DNA from: Magnetospirillum molischianum DSM 120
GTDB lineage: Bacteria; Pseudomonadota; Alphaproteobacteria; Rhodospirillales; Magnetospirillaceae
Assembly: GCF_000294655.1 (NCBI RefSeq)
Contig: NZ_CAHP01000014.1
Span: 35,780-99,779, forward strand
DNA: 64,000 nt
Reading direction: 5' to 3'
Each line of letters begins with the position of its first letter. Position 1 is the first letter of the stretch. A program made the position numbers and the translations under genes. Shown piece by piece: positions 9,493-19,364 of this stretch. Under the pieces are notes generated by a model. It made no database searches, had not been told where the DNA came from, and saw only the letters and a list, made by a program, of their open reading frames with translations.

Positions 9493-12153
9493 GTGAATTT
9501 TTCTGCTCTGTCCGGCCTCGATCAATTGGTTGCGCGCGTCAAAGCCGCCCAATTGACCTTCGCCACCTATTCGCAAGAACAGGTGGACCTTATTTTCCGC
9601 AGCGCCGCCCTGGCTGCCGCCGATGCCCGTATCTCTCTGGCGCGCATGGCCGCCGAAGAAACCAAGATGGGCGTCGTTGAAGATAAGGTGATCAAGAACC
9701 ACTTCGCCTCGGAATATATCTACAACGCCTACAAGGACGATAAGACCTGTGGCATTGTCGAGATGAACGACGACGCAGGCACCATCACCATCGCCGAGCC
9801 GGTGGGGCTGATCTGCGGCATCGTCCCGACCACCAATCCCACCTCCACCGCGATCTTCAAGGCACTGATTTGCCTTAAGACCCGCAACGGCATCATCTTC
9901 AGCCCGCATCCGCGCGCGGCGCGATCGACCTGCGCCGCCGCCAAGCTGGTGCTGGACGCCGCCGTTGCCGCCGGTGCCCCGCCCGATATCATCGGCTGGA
10001 TCGACACACCGTCGCTGGAACTCTCCAACGGCCTGATGCACCACCCCGATGTCAATCTGATCCTGGCCACCGGCGGCCCCGGCATGGTGCGAGCAGCCTA
10101 TTCCTCGGGCAAGCCCGCGATCGGCGTCGGCGCGGGCAACACGCCGGTGGTGATCGACGAAACCGCCGATATCAAGCGGGCGGTCGCCTCGATCCTGATG
10201 TCAAAGACCTTCGATAACGGCGTGGTCTGCGCCTCGGAGCAATCGGTCATCGTCGTCGATGCAGTGTACGAAGCGGTGCGCCAGCGTTTCGCCACCCACG
10301 GCGGCTACATCCTCAATGCCCTGGAACTGGAGGCGGTGCGCAAGGTGTTGCTGGTGGACGGCAATGTTAATGTCAACATCGTCGGACAACCGGCCACCCG
10401 CATCGCCGAATTGGCCGGGATCACCGTGCCGCTCGACACCAAAATTCTGATCGGCGAGGTCAACGATACCGTTGCCTCCGAACCCTTCGCCCATGAAAAG
10501 CTGTCGCCGACTCTGGCAATGTACCGGCGGGCCGACTACCGGCAGGCGGTGGCGGCAGCGGTGGAACTGGTGGCGCTGGGCGGCATTGGCCACACCTCGG
10601 TGCTGTACACCGATCAGGATCTTCAGCCGCAGCGGATTCTCGATTTCGGCAAGCACATGAAGACCGCCCGTATCCTGATCAACACCCCCTCCTCGCACGG
10701 CGGAATCGGCGATCTCTACAATTTCAGCCTCGCACCGTCGCTGACACTCGGATGCGGCTCGTGGGGCGGCAATTCCATCTCGGAAAATGTCGGCCCCAAG
10801 CACCTGATCAACAAGAAAACCGTCGCCAAGCGAGCTGAGAACATGCTGTGGCATAAGCTGCCCAAATCGATCTATTTCCGGCGCGGCGCCCTCACCGAGG
10901 CGATCAAGGATCTTGCCGGCAAGAAACGGGCGCTGATCGTCACCGACCGGCTGTTGTTCAGCAACGGCTTCGTTGACGACACCATTGCCCTGCTGAAGAA
11001 AAACGGAATGGAGGTGGAAACCTTCTTCCAGGTCGAGGCCGACCCGTCTCTGTCGATCGTCAACAAGGGCGTCGAAATGGCGCAGGCGTTCCAGCCCGAC
11101 GTGATCGTGGCGCTGGGCGGCGGCTCGCCGATGGACGCGGCCAAGCTGATCTGGGTGCTGTATGAGCATCCCGAGGTCAACTTCGCCGACCTCGCCCTGC
11201 GCTTCATGGACATCCGCAAGCGTATCTATAAGTTCCCGAAGCTGGGCATCAAGGCGGAACTGGTCGCCATTCCCACCACCTCGGGCACCGGGTCGGAGGT
11301 AACGCCGTTCGCCGTGGTCACCGACGACACCACCGGCATTAAATACCCGATCGCCGATTACGAGCTGACCCCCAACATGGCGATTGTCGATGCCAATTTT
11401 GTGATGGGTCTGCCCAAGTCATTGACCGCGTTCGGCGGCATCGATGCGGTGGTGCACGCGCTGGAAGCCTATGTTTCGATCATGGCCAGCGAATTCAGCG
11501 ATGGGCAGGCGTTGCAGGCCCTGAAACTGCTTAAGGAGTACCTGCCGTCGGCCTATGCCAACGGAGCCAAAGACCCGATCGCGCGGGAACGGGTCCACAG
11601 CGGCGCGACCATCGCCGGCATCGCCTTTGCCAACGCCTTCCTCGGCGTATGCCATTCGATGGCGCACAAGTTGGGCGCAGCCTTCCATCTGCCGCACGGC
11701 TTGGCGAATGCCCTGCTGATCTCCAATGTCATCCGCTACAACGCCAACGACAATCCGACCAAGCAGACCGCGTTCTCGCAGTACGACCGGCCGAAATCGC
11801 GCCATCGCTACGGCGAGATCGCAATCGCCCTGGGTCTGGACGGCGTTAATACCGCAGAGCGGATCGAACGGCTGCTGGACTGGCTGGAGGAACTGAAGCG
11901 GGTGCTGGACATCCCGGCGTCGATCCAGGCCGCCGGAGTGCCCGAAGCCGACTTCCTGGCCAAACTCGACACCCTGGCGGTCGAGGCGTTCGACGATCAG
12001 TGCACCGGCGCCAACCCGCGTTTTCCGCTGGTGGTCGAACTGAAAGCCATCCTGCTCGACAGCTATTACGGCCGTCCTTTCGTCGAGATCCACGCCCAGG
12101 GCGCGGCCGAAGTCGCGGCAGAATCCAGCCAGGAGATGAAGGCGGAAGGCTGA
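9493..12153 (+). CDS. adhE: bifunctional acetaldehyde-CoA/alcohol dehydrogenase
   Basis: An 886-residue fusion enzyme that reduces acetyl-CoA to acetaldehyde and then ethanol, reoxidising two NADH during anaerobic growth. The N-terminal CoA-acylating aldehyde dehydrogenase domain has its catalytic cysteine at about C246 (FDNGVVCASEQSV). The C-terminal iron-dependent alcohol dehydrogenase domain shows the nucleotide-binding GGGSPMDAAK (about 540), the signature AIPTTSGTGSEVTPFAVV and the metal-ligand histidine region (CHSMAHKLGAAFHLPHG). I favour the GTG at 9493, six bases after GGGGG, over the TTG two codons earlier. It is a single-gene unit followed by two hairpins. Confidence 0.94.
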   Translation: MNFSALSGLDQLVARVKAAQLTFATYSQEQVDLIFRSAALAAADARISLARMAAEETKMGVVEDKVIKNHFASEYIYNAYKDDKTCGIVEMNDDAGTITIAEPVGLICGIVPTTNPTSTAIFKALICLKTRNGIIFSPHPRAARSTCAAAKLVLDAAVAAGAPPDIIGWIDTPSLELSNGLMHHPDVNLILATGGPGMVRAAYSSGKPAIGVGAGNTPVVIDETADIKRAVASILMSKTFDNGVVCASEQSVIVVDAVYEAVRQRFATHGGYILNALELEAVRKVLLVDGNVNVNIVGQPATRIAELAGITVPLDTKILIGEVNDTVASEPFAHEKLSPTLAMYRRADYRQAVAAAVELVALGGIGHTSVLYTDQDLQPQRILDFGKHMKTARILINTPSSHGGIGDLYNFSLAPSLTLGCGSWGGNSISENVGPKHLINKKTVAKRAENMLWHKLPKSIYFRRGALTEAIKDLAGKKRALIVTDRLLFSNGFVDDTIALLKKNGMEVETFFQVEADPSLSIVNKGVEMAQAFQPDVIVALGGGSPMDAAKLIWVLYEHPEVNFADLALRFMDIRKRIYKFPKLGIKAELVAIPTTSGTGSEVTPFAVVTDDTTGIKYPIADYELTPNMAIVDANFVMGLPKSLTAFGGIDAVVHALEAYVSIMASEFSDGQALQALKLLKEYLPSAYANGAKDPIARERVHSGATIAGIAFANAFLGVCHSMAHKLGAAFHLPHGLANALLISNVIRYNANDNPTKQTAFSQYDRPKSRHRYGEIAIALGLDGVNTAERIERLLDWLEELKRVLDIPASIQAAGVPEADFLAKLDTLAVEAFDDQCTGANPRFPLVVELKAILLDSYYGRPFVEIHAQGAAEVAAESSQEMKAEG

Positions 12154-12181
12154 CACCCAGCCGACCGGATGCACACTTCAG

Positions 12182-12205
12182 GGGCGAAGCAATAGGGCTT
12201 CGCCC
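12182..12205. terminator. hairpin after adhE (first of two)
   Basis: GGGCGAAGC and GCTTCGCCC make a perfect 9-bp stem with the loop AATAGG. It is the first of two tandem hairpins in the space between the convergent adhE and RTX genes. Confidence 0.5.
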
Positions 12206-12208
12206 AAA

Positions 12209-12238
12209 CATGGTGCTGCCGTCTTTGGCAGCACCATG
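12209..12238. terminator. hairpin between adhE and the RTX gene (second of two)
   Basis: CATGGTGCTGCC and GGCAGCACCATG form a perfect 12-bp stem with the loop GTCTTT. Being symmetric and sited between convergent stops, it could serve both strands. A T-run (GACTTTTTC) follows about 18 bases later on the plus strand. Confidence 0.5.
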
Positions 12239-12288
12239 GAATAAGGAAGACGAGACTTTTTCAACAATCCCGATGAGCGGGTGTCACC

Positions 12289-15200
12289 TCACCCCATCCA
12301 CCGGATATCCGCCGTGGACATCTGCCCGATATGCACGCCCAGCAACGTAATTTCCAGGTCGTGAGAAAGGTGAAGAACGGCATTGTCATTGGTATCTGCG
12401 GTAGCACCAGCCAGCAACGCACTGACTGAAGCAACCCCACCCGCCGTCTGATGGACCTCAAGGTGATCCTGGCCGATGGTAAAATCCGCCACGGTATGAT
12501 GTCCGGCGACGTTTTCGGTGAAAACGAACGTGTCGGAACCGGTCCCGCCTTTGAGGAACTCATTTCCCTTCCCGGCGATCAAACGGTCATCGCCCGCATT
12601 GCCGAACAGGTAATCGTTACCGGACACGCCATCCAGAATATCGTTGCCATTCCCGCCGAACAGAAGGTCGATGCCGGTGCCGCCCGTGATCTTGTCATTT
12701 CCCGAGCCTCCATGCAGCAACTGGTCGCTGTTGGAGCCTTTCAGCACCGTATCGGCGCTGCTGGTAACGACGTGAATATCATCGTTGCGCAAATACTGAC
12801 CGTCGGACAGCTTAGGCGTAATCGCCCAAGTGGGGTCATTGACGTAATCGCTGCCCATCTTCGCCGTCATGCCCGCCAGGTAGCCATAGGCTTCGATCGA
12901 CTGGGTTGAACCCGTCGCCGAAATGATACTGGCCAACGACGCCTTTGCCACGGCCGCCGCCCCTCCGGCCCAATCGGGATAGCCTTCCTGCCCCGTTACG
13001 GTGTGGGTCATCGTGGCCATGGTCGCGTTATAGACCTCGGCCCAGGTGGTCAAAGGCTGGCCGCTGACAGGATCCACCACGGTCAGATAGGGTGACGTCA
13101 GCGATCCCAGAAGCGGATCAAATCCTTCATCGGCATGGGTAAAGCGGCCTGAAATGAAGTTATCCATCCAGGCCAGAGCCTGCCCGGCCTCAGCATAGCC
13201 GCGTTGCGCCATGTACCCCAGCGTAATGGCCAGATAATCCTGCTGCCAGGGAGAAATCAACCCCTTCTGATGGAAGTTATAGTCTGTCGTGAAGCCCTCG
13301 ATTTCACCGAACTTATCCATGGCTCCGCCAGTGACATAGGTCTCGATGAAATTGTGAAGGTTGCTTCCAGTCAGAGAGGTAAAATATTCTTTCAACGCGT
13401 AATCGTCGGGCAGAACATAGGCTGCGTCGCTCAAATCGCGCAAGGTCCAGGCACTCGCCCGCTCCTCGGCCTTGAAGGTCAAATTCCCGTCGAGGTCACG
13501 CCAGTTGCCGGGGGCGTAGAAGGCAATGGTGGAACTCGCCTGGAAGGCCAGTTCGTCCGCGTAATAATGGCTGCCGGTCAGAAGATATGGAACGTAGGTC
13601 AGCGATGGCCGGTGCGAAGCATCGACCGTCCACCCTGTATTGGCCTGACTGAACGCTTCGGGCAACTGATCGCTGCCATAGGCTTTTCCGGTGCCGCGCC
13701 CATCGAGCCACAACAGGGGGTGGTCGTCGATGCGAACCGGAGCACCCGTTGCCTCGTCGCGGAAATGCCAGGGGATCGAACCGGCCGCATCGGCGTTTTC
13801 AAACAGAACCTTCATCGCCGTCGGGTCCTGACTGAGCAGAGCCCGCGCCGCCCAGGTGGTTTCCGGCCCGATATCGGGCCGCCCGCCTGGCGTTCCCATG
13901 TATTGCTGAACGGCCCCCGGATCCATGAGCCCGGTGTTGCTGTCATTCAGCTTGGCGGCAGAAGCACTAATCGCCGAACTGCTGACTCCGACCGTGGTGT
14001 CGTAGGCCGGAATGGCACCGCTTTCCACCAGATATTGGACATCGCGCACCAAATATTGATCGGGAGCGCCATTGCTCCATACCTCTTGATGCCAAGTGGC
14101 GTTCTGGTTGTGATGGAAATTGTTTTCGCTGGCGATCTTGGTGCCGTTACGGATAATGGCGTAATCGTAATCGAAAGCTCCGACACCCTTGGTGTAGGTC
14201 GTATCGTTGGCGACGATCACATCGGTGGTGTTGGTGCCATCGGCATAGCCGCGAATATCAAAGGTAACCGTCAGCCCGTTGCCCACCGGGACATTGACCC
14301 GATATTCGGTCGCTTGCGGACCGCTCATCCAGGTACTCAGGGTTCCGCTCGTCATCGCCTGCTGCAACGCTTGGGCGGCATCGAAAGTGTGCGGCGTCAG
14401 GGTGCCGTCAGCATTGTGGATATCAAGAGTAACCTTGAGATCGAGGCCGTGAGCGAGGATGTCCTTCGCGCCGATCGACGAAGCCTGGGCGTGGGCGTCG
14501 CCTTTGGTCAGCACCATGTCGAGGCTGCCGTTGGCTGCAATGTCCGGGGTCTTCAGGGTCAGAATGGCATTGCGAACCGACCCATCGTCATTGGTCGCCT
14601 TGACGTCCATCTGGACCGGAATCTCTACGCCATTGATGCGGGCGTAAAGAACGTCGCCGGGCATGACATTCCCTTCCACGAAGGGCTGACCGAAGCTCAT
14701 GAAATGGGCCGCAGCCGTATGATCTGTTGTGTTTTTCAGTTGGAAACCAACCACGTCACCGCTTCCGTGGGCCTCGATCACCTGCGGATTGATGACAACA
14801 TTGGGAGTAGAGGAACCGCCTGTGGTGGGGGATCCATTCCCGGAGGACGGAGCAGTGGTGACCGCCGCAGGACCCACCGTAACCGTGATGGTGCCGACCG
14901 AAGTGGCCGTTGATCCATTGGAGGACTCGGTCGCAACCGCGGTAACAGTCAAATGCGCGGTTCCAACAAAGTCGGACGGCGGAGTCATTTTAAGGTTGCT
15001 CAACTGGGCCGACGTCAGGGTCCAGGTTCCATCCTCATTATGCGTTCCGCTGCTTAAAACGGCCCGATCTGGAACCCCGGAGAGAGTAACGGACAGCGTT
15101 TCCGAACCATCGGTATCGGTCAGCGCACTGCCAACCAACAAACCGATCGGTGCCCCCGCCTTACCGGACGAATCGCTGACGCGAATGGCTGGCGCATCGG

Positions 15201-17817
15201 CAACTGCCTCGACATCAACCTCGAAACGAAGGCGGGCGGTGGAGAGCTCGCCATTGGCTTTCGTTGTGGTCGTGGCAAGAACGAGATCCATCGTCCCCGC
15301 GTAATCATGGGGGGATATCAGGCTCAACCCCTTTAACTGCGTCGGCGCCAAGGTCCAACTGCCGTCTGCATTAGCGGTGCCAGCGCTCAGACTGGCTCCC
15401 GCGGGCAGGCCCTCGATCCGAATCCCCAGAACGCCGGTGGCATTCGTGGGCAAGTGCGCCGAAAGATTGAGAGGAACGCGAACATCCTCACGTCCATCTG
15501 CTGGAGCCGCGCTCAGAACCGCCGGGGTGGAGCCGGTGGTGACCACACTGGGTAAGACCGAAACCAGCAAATCCGTCGTGATGCTGGCCGTTGAACGGTT
15601 GGATTGCTCGGTGGACGACGCCGAGACGATCAGATGCAATTGCCCGAAGAATGTCGCCGGTGGCGTCACGGTCAGCCCTTTGAGCTGGCTGGGAGACACG
15701 GTCCAAGTGTTATCGGCATTTACTGTTCCAGCGCTCAGAACCGAACCCTGAGGCAAGCCGGAAATCGTGGTCGATAGTGCTTCCGATCCATCGGTGTCGG
15801 TCAAGGCGGCGGCAATGGACAAGGCAATGGGCTTACCTTGCACACCGGACGTCGGTGCCACCGTCAGGATCGGAGCATCGGCGACCGCCGCCACCGCCAC
15901 GGAGAAGGTTGCCGCTTTGCTGGCAACCGATCCGTTGGACAGTTCGGTGGTGGTGGTCGTCACTGTCAGGGTCATGGTGCCAGAGAAGTTTTTAGGCGGA
16001 GTAACCGTGAGCCCATCGAGATGATCCGGGGGCAAGGTCCAACTACCATCGGCATTGCGGGTACCGGCGTTCAGGCTGGCATCGGCGGGGAGGCCCGACA
16101 GAGTCACTCCCAGCACTTCCGAACCGTCAGAATCGGCCAAGCGAGCCGCGAGCTTAAGCGCAATGGCGGCATCTTCCTTGCCAGCTACCGAGGCGGCGCT
16201 GACAATTGCGGAATCGGCCACCGCCGCGACATCGACGGTAAAGGTTCCCGACCGACTGGCTGCGCCATCCGAGGCCAAAGCCGACAGAGTGAAAGAACCG
16301 GAATAATCCTTAGGCGGGACCAGGGCCAGACCGGGCAATTGGTCACCAGAAACCTTCCAGCTTCCATCGGGATTCTGTACGCCAGCACTCAGAATGGCTC
16401 CGGCAGGCAAGCCGGTCAGCGTCAGCGACAGCGCCCGGCTGGGATCGGCCGCCTGAGCCGTGATGTTGAGGAGGATAGCGCCGTCCTCAAGACCGGACAC
16501 CGGCCCGACCTCTAGTTCCGGCTTGGTCACTTGGGGATGCAGCCCTACGCCCGGCGTGTAGACATAGGTGCCATCGGCAAAGCTGAGACGCTCGACGGAA
16601 ACGAGCAAATCGGTGCCATCGGAGCCGGTCAAGGCTCGCACAGAAAGCCCCGTCGTCGTCTCAGTCACCGCATAATCACTGCGCGCCCCAGCATAGACGG
16701 CTGTATCGACGCCGCCACCGCCACGGAGAAGGTCGTTGCCATCGCCGCCAATCAGGGTATCGGCTCCGGCCGAGCCGATAAGAGTGTCATTACCGGCCCC
16801 ACCAGAGATAGCGGCAATACCGACCAATGTCGTCGCCGAGAAATCCAGCACGTTGGCACCACCGTCACCGGCAATGGTGACATTGGCATACGAATTGGCG
16901 CTGATCTGCTCGATCCCATCGGTCGTGCGGAACGATTGCAGCCCGATACGGGTACCATCGGACCCGGCAAGAATGGTGTCGGTGCCACTGGTGCCGGTGT
17001 CGCGATAGGTGTCGAAGCCATCGTTGGTCCCGTTGACCAGATAGCTGTCACCGCCGCCGCCGCCGTTCAGCAAATCGTTACCATTGCCGCCGATCAGGGT
17101 ATCAATGCCAGCCGAGCCGGTGATGGTGTCGTTGCCCGCGCCGCCATCGATGACGGTAATTCCAGTCAGCGTCGTCGCCGAGAAATCCAGCACGTTGGCA
17201 CCGCCGTCACCGGCAATGGTGACATTGGCATACGAATTGGCGCTGATCTGCTCGATACCATCGGTCGTGCGGAACGATTGCAGCCCGATACGGGTACCGT
17301 CGGCCCCGGCAAGAATGGTGTCGGTGCCGCTGGTGCCGGTATCGCGATAGGTGTCGAAGCCATCGTTGGTCCCGCTAACCAGGTAGCGGTCACCACCGCC
17401 GCCACCGTTCAGCAGGTCGTTACCATTACCGCCGATCAGGGTATCAATGCCAGCCGAGCCGGTGATGGTGTCGTTGCCTGCGCCCCCATTAATCGCGGCA
17501 ATCCCACTCAGGGTCGTCGTCGAGAAGTCCAGCACATTGGCACCACCGTCACCGGCAATGGTGACATTGGCTTTTCCGCCCGCCGAAATCACCTCGATCC
17601 CGGCCCTGGAGGAGAAACTCTTGAGGCCAATGCGAGTGCCATCGGTAGCGGCAAGGATGGTGTCGGTGCCGGATGTTCCCGAGTCGAGGAAGGTGTCAAA
17701 TCCACCGCCCGTCCCCGAAAAAATGTATGTGTCGCTTCCAGCGCCGCCATCCAGGGTGTCGTCTCCCGAGCCTACGGCAAGGATATCGTTGACGTTTGAG
17801 CCAATAATGGTCGCCAT
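12289..17817 (-). CDS. giant RTX/Ig-like repeat protein with enzyme-like core, type I secretion substrate
   Basis: An 1842-residue protein with no Sec signal. Residues 1-400 are RTX-type calcium-binding repeats (GGAGNDTITGSAGIDTL and similar) with three near-identical 114-residue units. Residues 436-982 hold five Ig-like repeats of about 105 residues, with the recurring core SAGTxNxDGSW. Residues 1005-1675 form a core homologous to the 792-residue exported protein encoded at 23967, sharing DIGP, NADAxGSxPxHFRD, DHP and PSLxYVPYxxTG. Residues 1690-1800 are canonical C-terminal RTX nonapeptides (GGSGNDKITGGTGIDLLFGG) followed by a type I-export-style tail. It is downstream of its own ABC exporter and membrane-fusion genes. 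The start at 17817 has GGAG upstream and begins MATIIGSNVND. Function is unknown; I infer a secreted, calcium-folded polysaccharide-binding or -cleaving protein. Confidence 0.9.
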   Translation of the reverse strand: MATIIGSNVNDILAVGSGDDTLDGGAGSDTYIFSGTGGGFDTFLDSGTSGTDTILAATDGTRIGLKSFSSRAGIEVISAGGKANVTIAGDGGANVLDFSTTTLSGIAAINGGAGNDTITGSAGIDTLIGGNGNDLLNGGGGGDRYLVSGTNDGFDTYRDTGTSGTDTILAGADGTRIGLQSFRTTDGIEQISANSYANVTIAGDGGANVLDFSATTLTGITVIDGGAGNDTITGSAGIDTLIGGNGNDLLNGGGGGDSYLVNGTNDGFDTYRDTGTSGTDTILAGSDGTRIGLQSFRTTDGIEQISANSYANVTIAGDGGANVLDFSATTLVGIAAISGGAGNDTLIGSAGADTLIGGDGNDLLRGGGGVDTAVYAGARSDYAVTETTTGLSVRALTGSDGTDLLVSVERLSFADGTYVYTPGVGLHPQVTKPELEVGPVSGLEDGAILLNITAQAADPSRALSLTLTGLPAGAILSAGVQNPDGSWKVSGDQLPGLALVPPKDYSGSFTLSALASDGAASRSGTFTVDVAAVADSAIVSAASVAGKEDAAIALKLAARLADSDGSEVLGVTLSGLPADASLNAGTRNADGSWTLPPDHLDGLTVTPPKNFSGTMTLTVTTTTTELSNGSVASKAATFSVAVAAVADAPILTVAPTSGVQGKPIALSIAAALTDTDGSEALSTTISGLPQGSVLSAGTVNADNTWTVSPSQLKGLTVTPPATFFGQLHLIVSASSTEQSNRSTASITTDLLVSVLPSVVTTGSTPAVLSAAPADGREDVRVPLNLSAHLPTNATGVLGIRIEGLPAGASLSAGTANADGSWTLAPTQLKGLSLISPHDYAGTMDLVLATTTTKANGELSTARLRFEVDVEAVADAPAIRVSDSSGKAGAPIGLLVGSALTDTDGSETLSVTLSGVPDRAVLSSGTHNEDGTWTLTSAQLSNLKMTPPSDFVGTAHLTVTAVATESSNGSTATSVGTITVTVGPAAVTTAPSSGNGSPTTGGSSTPNVVINPQVIEAHGSGDVVGFQLKNTTDHTAAAHFMSFGQPFVEGNVMPGDVLYARINGVEIPVQMDVKATNDDGSVRNAILTLKTPDIAANGSLDMVLTKGDAHAQASSIGAKDILAHGLDLKVTLDIHNADGTLTPHTFDAAQALQQAMTSGTLSTWMSGPQATEYRVNVPVGNGLTVTFDIRGYADGTNTTDVIVANDTTYTKGVGAFDYDYAIIRNGTKIASENNFHHNQNATWHQEVWSNGAPDQYLVRDVQYLVESGAIPAYDTTVGVSSSAISASAAKLNDSNTGLMDPGAVQQYMGTPGGRPDIGPETTWAARALLSQDPTAMKVLFENADAAGSIPWHFRDEATGAPVRIDDHPLLWLDGRGTGKAYGSDQLPEAFSQANTGWTVDASHRPSLTYVPYLLTGSHYYADELAFQASSTIAFYAPGNWRDLDGNLTFKAEERASAWTLRDLSDAAYVLPDDYALKEYFTSLTGSNLHNFIETYVTGGAMDKFGEIEGFTTDYNFHQKGLISPWQQDYLAITLGYMAQRGYAEAGQALAWMDNFISGRFTHADEGFDPLLGSLTSPYLTVVDPVSGQPLTTWAEVYNATMATMTHTVTGQEGYPDWAGGAAAVAKASLASIISATGSTQSIEAYGYLAGMTAKMGSDYVNDPTWAITPKLSDGQYLRNDDIHVVTSSADTVLKGSNSDQLLHGGSGNDKITGGTGIDLLFGGNGNDILDGVSGNDYLFGNAGDDRLIAGKGNEFLKGGTGSDTFVFTENVAGHHTVADFTIGQDHLEVHQTAGGVASVSALLAGATADTNDNAVLHLSHDLEITLLGVHIGQMSTADIRWMG
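16740..17640 (-). repeat. 342-bp tandem coding repeat in the RTX gene
   Basis: Three head-to-tail units with an exact period of 342 bases (114 codons). The same sequence block starts at 16941, 17283 and 17625. Units two and three are close to identical at the DNA level, while the outer one has drifted. Each encodes an RTX knot followed by a GFDTYRDTGTSGTDTIL-type segment. Such repeats can expand or contract by recombination and are a likely place for assembly collapse. Confidence 0.85.
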
Positions 17818-18004
17818 TTTGTTCAACTCCGCTCCTCGCCTAATCGCATTAGCGCCCCACAACCAAAGTCGGCAGCCTGTTTACGACCTAAGCGATATAC
17901 CTATGACGAAAGTTACACCAAAAGCACGGCAAGGTCAAAACAAATAAACAGGCATCATAAATCCCGCCTCTATTGTAGTCATTTGCATATAATTTTACGT
18001 AATT

Positions 18005-19336
18005 TTAGTACTTCATTGATCTGTATATAGTATCCTTAACAGGTTTGATAAAGTATTCAGCCATTGTTCTTGAACCTTTGTCGATAACAACCTCACACGG
18101 CATACCTGGAATCAAACTAAATTGCTCCAGTTGCCGACGGCCTTCTTCATCGATCTCTATACGAACGATATAATACGGAGCGTCTGTTCGTTCGTTCACC
18201 ATGCGGTCGGCGGAAACAAAGATCACTTCGCCTTTAACGGTTGGTGATGCCCCTCGATTGAACGCAGAGAAACGCACCTGCGATGGCTGGCCCACATAAA
18301 CTCCGTCGATGGAATCTGGAGACACGGTTGCCTCGACCAGAAGGCGATCATCCCGAGGGACGACATCCATAAGATGTCCACCCGGCGCCACCACCCCGCC
18401 AACCGTATGAACGGCTAAATCCATCACCACGCCAGCCACCGGAGACCGCACAGTCAAACGGGAGATCTGATCAACCACGGCAGCCAGACGTTCTTCGGAA
18501 TCGAAACGGATGCCCTGCACATCGCGCAGTTCTTTTTCCACATCTTCCCGGAACTGCTTATCCAATTGCAGAATCTGAAGATCGGATTCGCTGATGGTCT
18601 GACGGATCGAAGCAATACTGGCCAGAGACTGACCTCGCTCTCCTTCAAGGCGCGCCACATCGCGCTGGAGCGACAGAATTTTGTTTTTCGAGGAATAGCC
18701 TTTTTCCTCAAGAATCTGCTGGCCGCTCAATTCCTTGCGCATCAAGACAGCCTGATATTCCAGCGATTTTTCGAGAGTGGTCAGCCCTAATATCTGTTCA
18801 CGCGACTGCTCAATCCTGGCGCGCAACAATTGGATCTGGCCATTCCGGCTACTGCGGCGGGCCTCAAAGAGGCGGCGCTGGGTATCAAGAGTACTGGCAA
18901 CCTCGACATCGGTGCGCCGACTGATCAGTTCGGCGGGAAACGAAATGACGTTTTCCCCCGACCGCTCCGCCATCAATCGTGCTTCCTGGGCAAGGGCGCT
19001 GTCGAGTTTGGCGCGCAACAACGCGGCCGACGCCAACACCTGCGACTGATCCAGACGCAGCAGCGCCTCGCCCTCCCCCACGATTTGACCATCGTGGACC
19101 AGGATTTCCTTCACGATGCCGCCTTCGAGATGCTGGATGACCTTGCGGCTGCTATCGACCACAAGCGAACCCTGCGCCATCACCGCCGCCGTCAGCGGTG
19201 CCAGAAAAGACCACAGAATCAGACCGCCGAATGTCACGGCGATCACCAGCCAACCGGCCAGAATGCTCCGGCTGTAATCGGCGGCGCGATCCGGCACGGC
19301 CAGAGCCTTGGCGGGGGCTGGCACCAGATCGGTCAT
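18005..19336 (-). CDS. HlyD-family type I secretion membrane-fusion protein
   Basis: A 443-residue periplasmic adaptor. It has one N-terminal transmembrane helix (ILAGWLVIAVTFGGLILWSF), a lipoyl half-motif (GSLVVDSSRKVIQHLEGGIV), a long alpha-hairpin coiled coil (about 90-290) and the closing lipoyl/beta-barrel part with RSPVAGVVMDLAVHTVGG. The ending (IDKGSRTMAEYFIKPV) is typical of PrtE/HlyD adaptors. The ATG at 19336 is preferred because GAGGAAAAGG lies just before it. It follows the ABC transporter gene by fewer than 30 bases and precedes the RTX substrate gene by 187 bases. It would bridge the inner-membrane ATPase and an outer-membrane TolC-type channel that is not encoded in this window. 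Confidence 0.92.
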   Translation of the reverse strand: MTDLVPAPAKALAVPDRAADYSRSILAGWLVIAVTFGGLILWSFLAPLTAAVMAQGSLVVDSSRKVIQHLEGGIVKEILVHDGQIVGEGEALLRLDQSQVLASAALLRAKLDSALAQEARLMAERSGENVISFPAELISRRTDVEVASTLDTQRRLFEARRSSRNGQIQLLRARIEQSREQILGLTTLEKSLEYQAVLMRKELSGQQILEEKGYSSKNKILSLQRDVARLEGERGQSLASIASIRQTISESDLQILQLDKQFREDVEKELRDVQGIRFDSEERLAAVVDQISRLTVRSPVAGVVMDLAVHTVGGVVAPGGHLMDVVPRDDRLLVEATVSPDSIDGVYVGQPSQVRFSAFNRGASPTVKGEVIFVSADRMVNERTDAPYYIVRIEIDEEGRRQLEQFSLIPGMPCEVVIDKGSRTMAEYFIKPVKDTIYRSMKY

Positions 19337-19364
19337 GGCCGCCTTTTCCTCTTTCATGAGCGGC

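Noticed and set aside
13204..14913. A 569-codon open frame on the plus strand, antisense to the RTX gene
   Set aside because: Its translation has no recognisable domain, its frame mirrors the codon positions of the real gene, and the minus-strand RTX gene has clear repeats and homology throughout.
16720..17640. Regularly spaced repeats considered as a possible CRISPR array
   Set aside because: The period is 342 bases with no short direct repeat/unique spacer pattern, and the repeats are in-frame codons of the RTX gene.
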